Shown in pieces: positions 18,401-26,465 of a stretch of DNA of 64,000 bases (positions are counted from its first letter, which is position 1; every line of letters starts with the position of its first letter). The translations under genes were made by a program, and so were the position numbers. The notes beneath the pieces are model-generated. The model was not told the DNA's origin. It searched no databases and saw only the letters and a program-made list of their open reading frames with translations. Source of the stretch: CAWUKT01 sp964352215 (lineage in GTDB: Bacteria > Bacteroidota > Bacteroidia > J057 > JADKCL01); assembly GCA_964352215.1 (NCBI GenBank), contig CAYGRE010000001.1:182706-246705 (forward strand). Reading direction: 5' to 3'.

Positions 18401-19147
18401 GGTTCTGATCGGGTGGAAATTTGAATTTCCCAGGCGGCTGTTTATGGTATCAATCAGAACTGTATTCCGCCAAATTTTAAATAAACCCCGGCCGGAAATA
18501 TTGGTGGCTTGAATGGGACCGTTGCCCGACCGGCAATATTGCGTACTGGACAAGTCAAAGTCCGCGACCGGTTCTTCCAGCACCAAGGGAACCGTGGTGG
18601 TGTCAAGGCAATTGCCCCCCATGACGTATTGGATGGTATGTTGGGGATTATTGGGGTCAATAGATGCCGGAACGTTGATCTCTCCCGTAATGGAATCAAT
18701 CACGGTAGGACCAGGGCCAAGTGCCGAAAATGTTCCTCCAGGGTCGAATCCGGCTACCGGGGAGACCAGTGAGTTCATGCTGCAATAACTGGGATGCTGG
18801 TAGGAAAAATTCGAAGGATTGTTACCCAGGATTTGGATGGTGGTGCTGCTGGGAGGAGTGTTTGGGTTAATGGGTAGAAAGACGACTGTATAGGTTCCCT
18901 CAGTACAGTTTGCCAGGTTAATCGAGCCAATTGCGGAATCCAGTCCCAGGCTAAAGGTTCCAGTGTTGGGTGAATAAGAGAAGGTGCCATTTATGTTAGC
19001 CACCCCCTGAGCTTGAATGATCCCAGAGCCGCCCTCACAGTACGGCCCCGGTGGATAAGAAAGTTGAGCATCGAGGTGGGTAAGCCCGATAGGCCCCCAT
19101 AAGCAAACGAATAGAATGCAGAATAGCTTCCACGGATAAGTTCTCAT
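15437..19147 (-). CDS. Large repetitive surface adhesin with type B (gliding-motility-associated) C-terminal domain
   Basis: The 1236-residue protein starts with a signal peptide (LFCILFVCLWGPIGL) and ends with a T9SS type B/CHU_C domain (VPEVFTPNGDGINETWEIWG ... GGVYWWLLKDQAG). In between, roughly twelve related units of about 80-100 residues repeat. Each has a Tyr-Cys start (PYCEGG, SYCSMN, QYCRSG, NYCQDV, EYCYRT, AYCNSA, LWCQSD) and a later ID-x-x-x-G-x-I-N-L/P-x-x-S block before GTY/GTF-V. The paired Cys suggests one disulfide per Ig-like unit. It resembles SprB-type cell-surface adhesins that are exported by T9SS and used in attachment or gliding. The adjacent PorP/SprF-like gene supports this pairing. 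Confidence 0.9.
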   Translation of the reverse strand: MRTYPWKLFCILFVCLWGPIGLTHLDAQLSYPPGPYCEGGSGIIQAQGVANINGTFSYSPNTGTFSLGLDSAIGSINLANCTEGTYTVVFLPINPNTPPSSTTIQILGNNPSNFSYQHPSYCSMNSLVSPVAGFDPGGTFSALGPGPTVIDSITGEINVPASIDPNNPQHTIQYVMGGNCLDTTTVPLVLEEPVADFDLSSTQYCRSGNGPIQATNISGRGLFKIWRNTVLIDTINSRLGNSNFHPIRTLLNNQPMVAGNYTVRFILDADTSGCTDSIVKTFTILGTNNYTASYPSANYCQDVTTLQNPIITTPLQCINCIEWVAYPNGLNIDPQNGNINPGDNSAMGTYDVYAKITDGICVDSFSVGPVTIDSLVKAEVIFDEVVCKNGHQTPVPLSPPTPAQGSLTCPGALNIGPNNSLLLNGLSDQAGDRTFSLIYLPNAGVCAIPDTFDITVRQFLGSFDYQDTSLCPAQAIQFPVNIYPQGVGYDMYYIQDPGSPSLGQLGIDSACGKIDPQNSAIGTFLPALVMMDSVCADTFPANRFINIFSNPNPYFDLPDEYCYRTGMLDTQPDSMSGDFSVVTQSASGNLPIGPTGMIDLTNSTPGTFLITHSFPQYGCPVDSTQLFTLHDLFFSSIDYIADTFCSSPNDVYYPFTNGGGVGTGSYWSDPITIVHPDSGTLDVSTPGTFTVYYVVDSSFAPCPVRDSVDIHINPGNLSQFSYEEPAYCNSAPFAYVADSTLASLFGRFYCQDTSRQITLDSLTGAINLAQSDTGTFWIEYHLPGQGWCPTVQEASVRIIGTDLTTQFTFEDTLWCQSDSVIFPDFGPGSNESGSFFSPSNVSWANSVNEPFKGINLDQSSPGPVTIGYALQGVCMDTFTFDMTIMPYDSVWLEYDTSTVCNIDSLVPTSFGVYPGSFSEPTGSVEFFDTLTGLINLGESRSGVYDIVYTSNQYCPAKASFELRIESANTAIEPDYSPDTTLCIGDTLTISTFYTNDIYYFVNGNLIASNVPSVKYVVGDEEQQVYLIQDTLLPCPRRYYQMVEGKPVPNLTLPYESLSVAAEASLQIPLVSNIDSTWFHLRMDTTGPVWAEADTGAMGVFMVPGPVEMPVDVHTLDEFVPGTIDLIFTPESRGCPGTTQILSLNVNPGTNPIFVPEVFTPNGDGINETWEIWGNSEVDLRDYHIDVFNQSMGRVYTVKDLGRGWDGADVPGGVYWWLLKDQAGTVVQSGGLTIRKF

Positions 19148-19691
19148 AAAATCGCGTTTTTAGAGTGTTCAGTGTTTCAGGTCAAAAGGCATCCTTTGTC
19201 AGGACTTATTGCCAGATTAGATACAGGTTTCAGATTACAAGTTTGATCAGTGCTTTATTGGCTTGACTAAAAAGTGAAATATTGAGGCTGTATGCGAGTG
19301 GCATTTTGTCTCGATCACTTCAAATACAAAACAAGGGGAATCAAAGAGCCTAACCAAGTGAAAAGTCAAAGGCATTTGGAAAATGTTCCTGATTGGGCAT
19401 TTGTAAAATGCGCCTGAATGGCTTTTATATGCATATTTTGTCGCGTCAGATGTTCCGTGAATCGATAGTGAGAGGCAATTTTAAGTGGACAAAGGCAATA
19501 TCTGTTTTCTGAAAGGCTATTAATAATTGCTCGAAATAACTTTTAGATGGAACAAAATGTATTATAAATTACCCGGTCTATGGGAGGGGCGGACGGGAAT
19601 GAAGAATACTTTTCTACCTTTACATTCCAACACTCAAGCGATTATTCACAAGCATAGATTTAGCCTTATCTATCTTAAATATATTTGAATT
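19148..19691. other. Divergent intergenic region without a recognised gene
   Basis: About 540 bp of AT-richer DNA separates the divergent adhesin and tail-tube genes. It must hold both promoters. A TATATTTG octamer (19680-19687) resembles the Bacteroidota -7 box TAnnTTTG but lies only 5 bp before the tube-gene ATG, so it is not convincing. No RNA gene, repeat array or coding frame was seen. Confidence 0.5.
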
Positions 19692-20171
19692 ATGACCAAG
19701 AAAGTCAACCCCGTTGTGGAGTACCCACATCTCACGTGTTATTGGCGTGTTATATTTGATGGGGAACAATTGTCAGCCTATGAAGTCTCCGGGCTGACCG
19801 AAAAAATGGAGTATGTTTCCTACCGCCGCGGTGACGACCCAAGTGGGTATGTGTCCAAAAAGTTGGCGAAGCCTCAGGGAGGGCAAATCACCATCAAATG
19901 GGGAATTTTTTCCAGTCATGATTTCGGAGCCCACATGTTTCACAAGTGGAGGGACGACCGGACTTACAACTCCGACAAAAAGGTTTCCGTGGACATTCAG
20001 GTCATCCTGATCGATGAAAAGGACAACGAGGTTCTCCAATGGAATTGCAAGAGTTGCACCCCCCCGCTGGAGTACATAGGACCTGTGCTGAGAGCCGATG
20101 AAAGTGTCATTGCCATGCAGACCTTAGTGCTTGATGTAGAGCAGATTGAGAGTAAGATACTGATAAAGTAA
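19692..20171 (+). CDS. Orphan T4-type phage-tail/eCIS tube protein (gp19-like)
   Basis: This 159-residue protein matches the tube-protein family shared by T4-type phage tails and extracellular contractile injection systems. The sequence runs HLTCYWRVIFDGEQLSAYEVSGL, then EYRxGxDP-like VSYRRGDDPS, KLAKPQGGQITIKWGIFSSHD, VDIQVILIDEKDNEVLQWNC, and the family end YIGPVLRADESVIAMQTLVL. Such proteins stack as hexameric rings to make the inner tube. No sheath, baseplate, spike, LysM or AAA+ ATPase gene is near, and both neighbours encode large secreted proteins. It may serve a tail locus elsewhere in the genome or be a relic; its open frame is intact. Confidence 0.85.
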   Translation: MTKKVNPVVEYPHLTCYWRVIFDGEQLSAYEVSGLTEKMEYVSYRRGDDPSGYVSKKLAKPQGGQITIKWGIFSSHDFGAHMFHKWRDDRTYNSDKKVSVDIQVILIDEKDNEVLQWNCKSCTPPLEYIGPVLRADESVIAMQTLVLDVEQIESKILIK

Positions 20172-20179
20172 CCTTCTCC

Positions 20180-23100
20180 CTACATCTTCTGCAACTGCCT
20201 TACCCTCACCCGTTCTCCATCCTGAACTTTCATGATGTACCAGCCAGCAGGCTGGCTGGAAAGGTCGATGACCCGTTCCACCGTCCCGCCATGGCCTGCG
20301 CCCAGCTCAGCTGACCAAATCAGTTTGCCTTGTGGGTCATAGACCTGTAGTTCGGCATCCTGCCCGGTGAAACCATCCATCTTCACATGGTAGATACCAC
20401 TGGAAGGATTGGGCCAGACACTGATCAATTCAGGAATGGTGATCTCATCTCCATTGACAATACCGTCGGTCCAGAAATGATGCTCGAAGAAGCCACCAAA
20501 CTCCGGTTCAAAGTTTTCCTGAATCACATTGTATTCCAGGAAACGTGCATAGCCGGAACCATTGCTGGGGGTTGCCCAATAGTAGAGACCGTCATCCCCC
20601 TGATCGTCAAACCGGAGTTTGTAGCAACCAGCGGGAAGATTAAGGTCATCGTTGTAAGTCTGATTCGCTCCCAGAAAGGGATTGTTCTGGGCGACGATAT
20701 TGCCGGCATCGTCATAGACCTTGTAGGTGGTCTGACCACCATTGTTGTTGGTCTTCCAGACAATGCTCAATCCACCCTGGTACTGTGCCCAGGGCTCATA
20801 ACGAGAATCATAGGTATTGTTATCAGGATTTTCATCCACCCCGTTGTTGGGCTCGCTGATCAAAACCTCAAATACATTGGCAGTGGCATTGTTCCAAAAA
20901 GTCTGTGCACTCAGGGGAAGGGCCACGTCTTCTGATTCCAGGAAATCAAGGTTCCCGGTCCAGGAATAGGTAAGCGAACTTCCGCCCCTGACATTGTAGG
21001 TGATCTCCAAAGAGGTCAGAGGAGTAGCGCCTGTATTCTTAATGGTAACGACTGGCTGAGAACAGGCCGGATTGTAACGCGCATGTTCCGTTTGATCAGA
21101 AGGTACCTTTACGTACTCCACCGAAGCATCCAGGCTGAAATTGGGACTATTATAGCCAACCAGCAGGTGAGAGGTCAGGTAGCGCGTATCACCGGGATTG
21201 GAAATGGTATTGATCCCATAATCAATATTGATGGTGTCTCCGGCAACCGCATAGCCATCCAGCGGGAATTCTTCCAGATCAGTAGGATCTCCCGGACACC
21301 AGCCGGCCCTGTCGTAGAGCCAGGTGCCACCTTGGGGATAGACCGGTAGTTCAGAACATTCTGTCCAGGCATTCCAGGACCATTCCGGGTTGCCTCCATC
21401 CAGATTCATATAATGGGTTCGGGGAATGAACTCTCCCTCCTGACCATGACCTGTGACCATAGTCCTGATTTTCCATTCGTCTTCATCCAATGGAAGCACC
21501 ACATCGCGGGGTTCCTGAATGAGGTCGACGGAGTAATTCGCATAGTTGTTGCCGGGTTGTCCCAGGATACCGGGAATCGGCCAGATATTGCGAACGCTTT
21601 TGACATCCCGGGGTGGGGTTCCTGAAATCAACAGGAAGCGAATGTCCATTTCCTCCTGGTTTTGTCCACCCCGGTTCATATACATATAAATCGGTCCGTG
21701 GAGCACAGGGGAGAAGTCGGTCATGTCAAATTCCCACATGACACCGTCGACTCCAAGGTCAAGTCCATTGCCATAAGGAGTCACGAAGGACATGATCTCC
21801 AGGTCCATCGGGCGCTTGTTGTAGTAGACAAAGGAGCCAATCGAGATGGTGGAATCGGCCATGGCCATGACAGAGTCCACCACATTACCGGCGGGGTCAT
21901 AGACATATTGCCAGCCTGCGGCCCAGCCGCTGAAGATGCCTAAAGTATCGAGATCGGTGCCATTGGGCCCAAACCAGGTAATCTCCTGAGAAGGTCTTTG
22001 GATGGAGTCCGTTACCGGAACTGCCGTAATGGTCTGGTTGTAAGTACCACGTACAAAGGTAGTCTTGGGCCGATCGGTAACCGGGGGAAGCCCCCTGAAA
22101 ATATCGCTGCCATTGTACCAACCCTGCATTACACCACCGAGTTTGGTTCCGTCCCTTCCGTTGGGACTGGCATCGGTGGCAGGGCTGGATTGTCCGTCGT
22201 CAAAGCGGTAGTACGCGTAGAGTCCGGATTCATTGCCCTGCAAACGCTTGTACATATTGTTCTGGATCTCAGACGTCGTACGCGCCGTATTCCAAACCCT
22301 GATTTCATCCATGTCGGCTTCGATCCGCGTATTGCCCCCACGGTTTTCACCGATGGTCAGGTCCTGGATCAGATTGTCCTGCAATCCACCGCCGGAAGAG
22401 TCGACTTTCACCCCATCCAAATAAAGGAAGGTGCCTTGCGCCTGGCTGTCAATAACCACCGCAATATGTTGCCAATCTCCGGTGACATTGCCAAAGGTTG
22501 CGCTTTGGTTGTCGCCTGTGAAGCGAATCACACCGCTCCCGTTCAGGTCGATCTGGAAGTCCCGTCCCGTACTGCCGGTATTGAAAAAGCTGGAATATTG
22601 AGCCTGGTTCGGGGAAGTCACTTTGGCCCAGAATTCTACCGTCATTTTGGAAAAGGACTGGTTACCTCCGGAGGGTGTCCAGACAATGCGGTCGTCGCTG
22701 CCATCAAAGGGAATGTATCCATCGTGGGTAGGGGAGGCAACCCCCACATTGTATCCCTGGGGATCATTTTGCACGGTGTAGTCACTGCCGGCGGCATTGA
22801 GGCTGTAGCTGAATTCAACCAGCAGGTTGCTGGTGCCATCCCAGGTGAAGTTCTGGTAGAAGGGCAGCATTTGTGTACCGGTGCCAGGGAATTGGGTGTC
22901 GAGGAAATAGACCTGGGTCCATTGGGGGCCATCTGGAACGATCTCGTCGAGGGCGGTGGCAGCGGTGTGGCGGATGCGGACCCGAAGGTAGCGAAGGTCA
23001 CTGCCCAGGGCATTGAGATCAAGGCGGAGACCGGTGAGCGGACCGGCACTCAAACCGGCGGTGGTAAGCTCAGACGCTTGCCAGAGGTATTGGGATTTGG

Positions 23101-23584
23101 CATCCTGGATGCTGGTGCGGAAAGGCGATGCGCCTGCAGTAGCGCCAGAACCAATGCCATAAGAAGTCTCAGAAATGGTAGAATTGTTGATGACCAGTTG
23201 CTGGGTATCGGAGACAAAATCGTAGGTAGGACTGAATACATAGTCAAAGTTGGGGCCACTGAAGCCGGTCACCCTGTGGGTGGGATGGTTCAGTTTGGCG
23301 GAGTCCACCTGGCTGGAGTCCCGGATCAGGGTATTGCAACTGTAATCCCATTCGTAGCAACCTACAAAACCATTGCCAACCGCTGCATTGTGGCAACGCA
23401 TCCGGTATTGCATGATGATCTTGCGGTAGGTCTGACCGGTATCCGCAGGGAACATCCAGGTCCCGGAACGGGCGACTGAGTCAAAGGTCAGCGTCTGCAC
23501 GATGGTGGTGTCCTGGGCCTTCAAGGTCCCAAACAAACCCATCAGGACAAACAATACTGCAAAGGAAAGGCTATATCTTCTCAT
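20180..23584 (-). CDS. Secreted PNGase F-like glycoamidase with a large inserted LamG-containing segment and T9SS tail
   Basis: The 1134-residue protein has a signal peptide (FAVLFVLMGLFGTLKAQ), the start of a PNGase F N-domain with GCYEWDYSC (EWD ~78-80, matching the catalytic Asp region), then about 500 residues that PNGase F lacks. The insert includes a LamG/concanavalin-like domain (~290-480: MTVEFWAKV, WQHIAVVIDS, MDEIRVWNTARTTSEI). The PNGase F match resumes at MSFVTPYGNG, DMTDFSPVLHG, GEFIPRTH (matching the Glu of EWCFRTH) and QGGTWLYDRAGWCPG. PNGase F cleaves N-glycans from asparagine. A T9SS type A domain (ISVWPNPSSG ... VRQLQKM) closes it. Domain identity is firm; activity is inference. 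Confidence 0.85.
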   Translation of the reverse strand: MRRYSLSFAVLFVLMGLFGTLKAQDTTIVQTLTFDSVARSGTWMFPADTGQTYRKIIMQYRMRCHNAAVGNGFVGCYEWDYSCNTLIRDSSQVDSAKLNHPTHRVTGFSGPNFDYVFSPTYDFVSDTQQLVINNSTISETSYGIGSGATAGASPFRTSIQDAKSQYLWQASELTTAGLSAGPLTGLRLDLNALGSDLRYLRVRIRHTAATALDEIVPDGPQWTQVYFLDTQFPGTGTQMLPFYQNFTWDGTSNLLVEFSYSLNAAGSDYTVQNDPQGYNVGVASPTHDGYIPFDGSDDRIVWTPSGGNQSFSKMTVEFWAKVTSPNQAQYSSFFNTGSTGRDFQIDLNGSGVIRFTGDNQSATFGNVTGDWQHIAVVIDSQAQGTFLYLDGVKVDSSGGGLQDNLIQDLTIGENRGGNTRIEADMDEIRVWNTARTTSEIQNNMYKRLQGNESGLYAYYRFDDGQSSPATDASPNGRDGTKLGGVMQGWYNGSDIFRGLPPVTDRPKTTFVRGTYNQTITAVPVTDSIQRPSQEITWFGPNGTDLDTLGIFSGWAAGWQYVYDPAGNVVDSVMAMADSTISIGSFVYYNKRPMDLEIMSFVTPYGNGLDLGVDGVMWEFDMTDFSPVLHGPIYMYMNRGGQNQEEMDIRFLLISGTPPRDVKSVRNIWPIPGILGQPGNNYANYSVDLIQEPRDVVLPLDEDEWKIRTMVTGHGQEGEFIPRTHYMNLDGGNPEWSWNAWTECSELPVYPQGGTWLYDRAGWCPGDPTDLEEFPLDGYAVAGDTINIDYGINTISNPGDTRYLTSHLLVGYNSPNFSLDASVEYVKVPSDQTEHARYNPACSQPVVTIKNTGATPLTSLEITYNVRGGSSLTYSWTGNLDFLESEDVALPLSAQTFWNNATANVFEVLISEPNNGVDENPDNNTYDSRYEPWAQYQGGLSIVWKTNNNGGQTTYKVYDDAGNIVAQNNPFLGANQTYNDDLNLPAGCYKLRFDDQGDDGLYYWATPSNGSGYARFLEYNVIQENFEPEFGGFFEHHFWTDGIVNGDEITIPELISVWPNPSSGIYHVKMDGFTGQDAELQVYDPQGKLIWSAELGAGHGGTVERVIDLSSQPAGWYIMKVQDGERVRVRQLQKM

Positions 23585-23677
23585 ATCTACCGGTCACTTA
23601 ATTGATTTAGTCGGTATAAATATAGTTTTTTCCGCTGAGGATTCTTAACCCATAATGTCGTAAACAGGCGTGAAAGC

Positions 23678-25315
23678 TTAATTATTCACCGTGTACTTAT
23701 AATCAATCTTCTTGGTCTGCTGAGCCTTCAGCTCAATCCGCCATTTTAACCGGGAAATCTGATTTTGTTTCCTGAGCTTTTTGCGGACAATTTCTTCTTC
23801 CCAATCGTCGGAAGAGGCTCGTTTGGGCTCTCCATGAATCAGTCGGGTCACCTCAATCACGATCGGTTCTTCCCGCATATTGGTGATCGAAAAACCCGCA
23901 TCCATAGTCAACTTTTTCCAACCGGTCAGAGCTTGAATATTGCCGGTCGACTCCTTTTCCTCGTCATAAAGGAGAATGTCGTTGGCATCCGCAGCTTTGA
24001 TATAGGCGTTCATTCCTGAGGGGGTAAAGAGAATCTTGTCGTTGGCGATCGGACGAATGCTCTCTCCTTGGCTGCTGGTGACAAAAACCGGGCCGTGGGT
24101 AAGTGGGCGCCCCGTTCTGTTGCTGATCTTGAATGACTGGATCACATCGCGGCGAGTGGCACTCTGGTTCAGGGAATTGATACTATTGGGCGGCAATTCA
24201 CAGTGGTAGACCTTTTCCAGGGGAACATTTTCTTCAAACAGGTCAATTAAAGCCCTTCCTCCTTTGCGCAAACTGATATTTTCTTTGGGGTAGAGAAACA
24301 TGCCATCTTCTAAGTCGCTTTCCGGCTCAACGATGAATCTCTGGGTCGTTTGTGTGGAGGAGGTATTGTCCCTGCTGCTGTAATTGTAGGAGACGGCGTT
24401 GGAGAAAGCTGCCGAATTCAGGTTGAAATGGGGATTTACGGCAGTTGCAGTCGCCAAACGTTGACCGGCCAATTCCTGCATAAATTGTTCCACCGTAGCA
24501 TCATTTCCAAGAGGGGTTGCAATGTCTTTGAATTCGAAATTGGGAACCCCTACCACGAAATTCATACTGCAATCTTCAATGTCTTCGACGTCGTTCAGGA
24601 GGTTGGCGACCAGGCGGAGGCGGGCTTCATTGGCCGAAACGATATCCAGGTGGTAGGTAGGAACCCAGTAGATACCCTTGCGAACATACATCATCTCCAC
24701 ATCCTGCCTGCTCTTCGAACTGTTGAACTGAAGGTGCAGTCCGAGCTTCTCTTCCTGGGTCTTTCGTTTCAGCTTGGGTTTGCTGAGGAACTCAACCCCT
24801 TCGAGGTCACTCAGGTGGGCATTGCTCCATTTGCCACCGGAACTGAGCATGAGGAAATCACCGGTAAGGGTCCAGGTATCTGCCAGCACCTTTACCGGGT
24901 CCTTTCTGATCGCCGGATCGATGGCGGCATGGGTGTCTTTGAAGAAAAAAGTGGCGGGTTGGCCGGGGTTACTGGTCAATAATTCACGAAGGTTTTGGAT
25001 GGGTAAATAATTGTCTACCTGGCTTGAATATCGGCTGACACTGTGCAGATCTTGGTTAGGGCTCCTGAACCAGAGGGAGCCAAACTTCAGGGCTTTCAGT
25101 TCATCCTTTAAATTCAGGGTACTGTCGCTGGTGGTTCCCAGATCGTAGAGAATTGCCTGTTGATCTTTGACCTTTACCTGAGCACTTTTCTGGATAAATG
25201 CGAGTCCGTTCTTGAAGACAGAGATGGATTGGGTTTTGAAACCTTGGGAGTAGGAAATGTTGATGCCAATTATCGTAAACAGGATCAGCAGCAGAATTTT
25301 CAAAGAAACGACCAT
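23678..25315 (-). CDS. DUF4139 domain protein, exported
   Basis: The start is the ATG giving MVVSLKILLLILFTIIGINI, a proper signal peptide; a longer frame upstream lacks one. The 545-residue protein has the DUF4140/DUF4139 layout: an N-terminal domain beginning TQSISVFKNGLAFIQKSAQV, where a tube-forming beta motif typically follows, then IYWVPTYHLDIV, LRLVANLLNDVEDIEDCSMNFVVGVPNFEF and the C-terminal KISNRTGRPLTHGPVFVTSS...WKKLTMDAGFSITNM. The role of this family is poorly defined; members are mostly cell-envelope proteins. It lies 93 bp upstream of the PNGase-like gene on the same strand. Confidence 0.85.
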   Translation of the reverse strand: MVVSLKILLLILFTIIGINISYSQGFKTQSISVFKNGLAFIQKSAQVKVKDQQAILYDLGTTSDSTLNLKDELKALKFGSLWFRSPNQDLHSVSRYSSQVDNYLPIQNLRELLTSNPGQPATFFFKDTHAAIDPAIRKDPVKVLADTWTLTGDFLMLSSGGKWSNAHLSDLEGVEFLSKPKLKRKTQEEKLGLHLQFNSSKSRQDVEMMYVRKGIYWVPTYHLDIVSANEARLRLVANLLNDVEDIEDCSMNFVVGVPNFEFKDIATPLGNDATVEQFMQELAGQRLATATAVNPHFNLNSAAFSNAVSYNYSSRDNTSSTQTTQRFIVEPESDLEDGMFLYPKENISLRKGGRALIDLFEENVPLEKVYHCELPPNSINSLNQSATRRDVIQSFKISNRTGRPLTHGPVFVTSSQGESIRPIANDKILFTPSGMNAYIKAADANDILLYDEEKESTGNIQALTGWKKLTMDAGFSITNMREEPIVIEVTRLIHGEPKRASSDDWEEEIVRKKLRKQNQISRLKWRIELKAQQTKKIDYKYTVNN

Positions 25316-25569
25316 TGGGCTGTGAGGAAGCTGAGAATGCTGATAGATATGATGGCTCTCAGTGAGTGAATGCTTGGGCCCAATGTTCGAATGCCGGATG
25401 GATCGTTTATTGGATGGAATCATATTGGTTATTTATCTGTTGGGATGGGTCACTTTATCTCATAGATGCAGTATGGGTGGGGATTGGTGCATGGGATGAT
25501 TTTTTCCTCTTGGACAGCAGATTCCAAAATTCCTTTGAGCCTTAGCAATGAGGGCATTAACTTGCTACT

Positions 25570-25989
25570 ATGACCATTCGAAAAGCGAGTCTGATCCTGT
25601 TCCTGTTTTGCCTGGTACCAATTGCCCTGGCTTGTAAGCCCAACCTGAATGGCAATGGGGAAAATCCTGAGGCAACCGATGCACAACGTGATTTTGCCCA
25701 TCAATTGACCCTTCAAGGCATCGAGCGTTTGTTCGATATCCATCTGCCCCCCAATTACGACGGCACCACCCCATTGCCCCTGCTGATCGGGATGCACGGC
25801 GGTGGAGGGAGCAGGGAAGGATTCCGGGAAACTTCTCAATTGGAAACTTACTGTGATGCGGCTGGATACATCGTGGTCTATCCCGAAGGAACTGCCAACC
25901 ACTACAATTCCAAGAGGGAAGTGTTTGATGTGAAAATCCCACATATTATTCCTGAATTGCCAGACCCAGGCAAAGAGACAACCAATTGA
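25570..25989 (+). pseudogene. Truncated LpqC/PHB-depolymerase-type esterase lipoprotein
   Basis: The frame opens with a lipoprotein signal (LFCLVPIALAC) and then follows the esterase family closely: LTLQGIERLFDIHLPPNYDG, PLLIGMHGGGGSREGF (oxyanion region) and DAAGYIVVYPEGTANHY. It diverges at about residue 117 and stops at 139, well before the nucleophile elbow, acid and His. A normal member is about 300 residues, so two-thirds is missing. The downstream ~475 bp holds only inverted repeats and no remaining esterase sequence. Confidence 0.85.
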
Positions 25990-26465
25990 TCCAGGCCAAC
26001 CCCATGAAAAGCCCCTTGAAACGTATTGGACGTTTCAATTCAATCCACATTATCCCGGAAAATACCCCTTGTCAGATTGGCAGTCATAGCTGATTGAACA
26101 GCAGAATAAGGCATTTGTGGTTGGATAATGAGCATTGGAAGCTGCGCCCTCGACCCATTGAAGTAGAATGGGTCGAAGGGCACCTCCGAGCACCTTGATC
26201 CTGCCAATGGTAAATAGTCGAGGGTCTGTGGGGTCAACCATTGAGGAACCAGATGGTCACCCTGTTAGGGTCAGGACTGTCAGGCTTGTCAGTAAATACT
26301 GACAAGCTTCCCGCATCGAATAGTCCTTGGAAGTGTCCCCTTAATTCGGACCCTTCAATGTCGTTGCCTATTCTTGAGATTCGGTCCCCGCCTGCCATAC
26401 TGAGGAAATGTTTCAATGATTTGTATCTGCTTTTGATCGAAGATTCTCTACCCTACAATTTTCAG
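25990..26465. other. Intergenic segment with three perfect inverted repeats
   Basis: Three hairpin-capable dyads occur: 26016-26038 (TTGAAACGT/ACGTTTCAA, 5-nt loop), 26150-26176 (TCGACCCATT/AATGGGTCGA, 7-nt spacer) and 26284-26307 (GCTTGTCAGT/ACTGACAAGC, 4-nt loop). None has a clear T-tract. They are spaced by roughly 134 bp from start to start. Short open frames on the minus strand exist but have no recognisable domain. Confidence 0.6.

Noticed and set aside
19680..19687. Bacteroidota -7 promoter box TATATTTG before the tube gene
   Set aside because: It is only 5 bp from the ATG, so no leader would fit; no -33 element was placed.
21998..23479. A 493-codon open frame on the plus strand
   Set aside because: It is antisense to the PNGase F-like gene, has a low-complexity Val/Gly/Ile-rich composition and no domain; it is a codon-bias shadow.
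26050..26416. Small minus-strand proteins of 60-65 residues in the hairpin segment
   Set aside because: Two overlapping frames compete, none has a domain or a good start, and the stretch includes inverted repeats.
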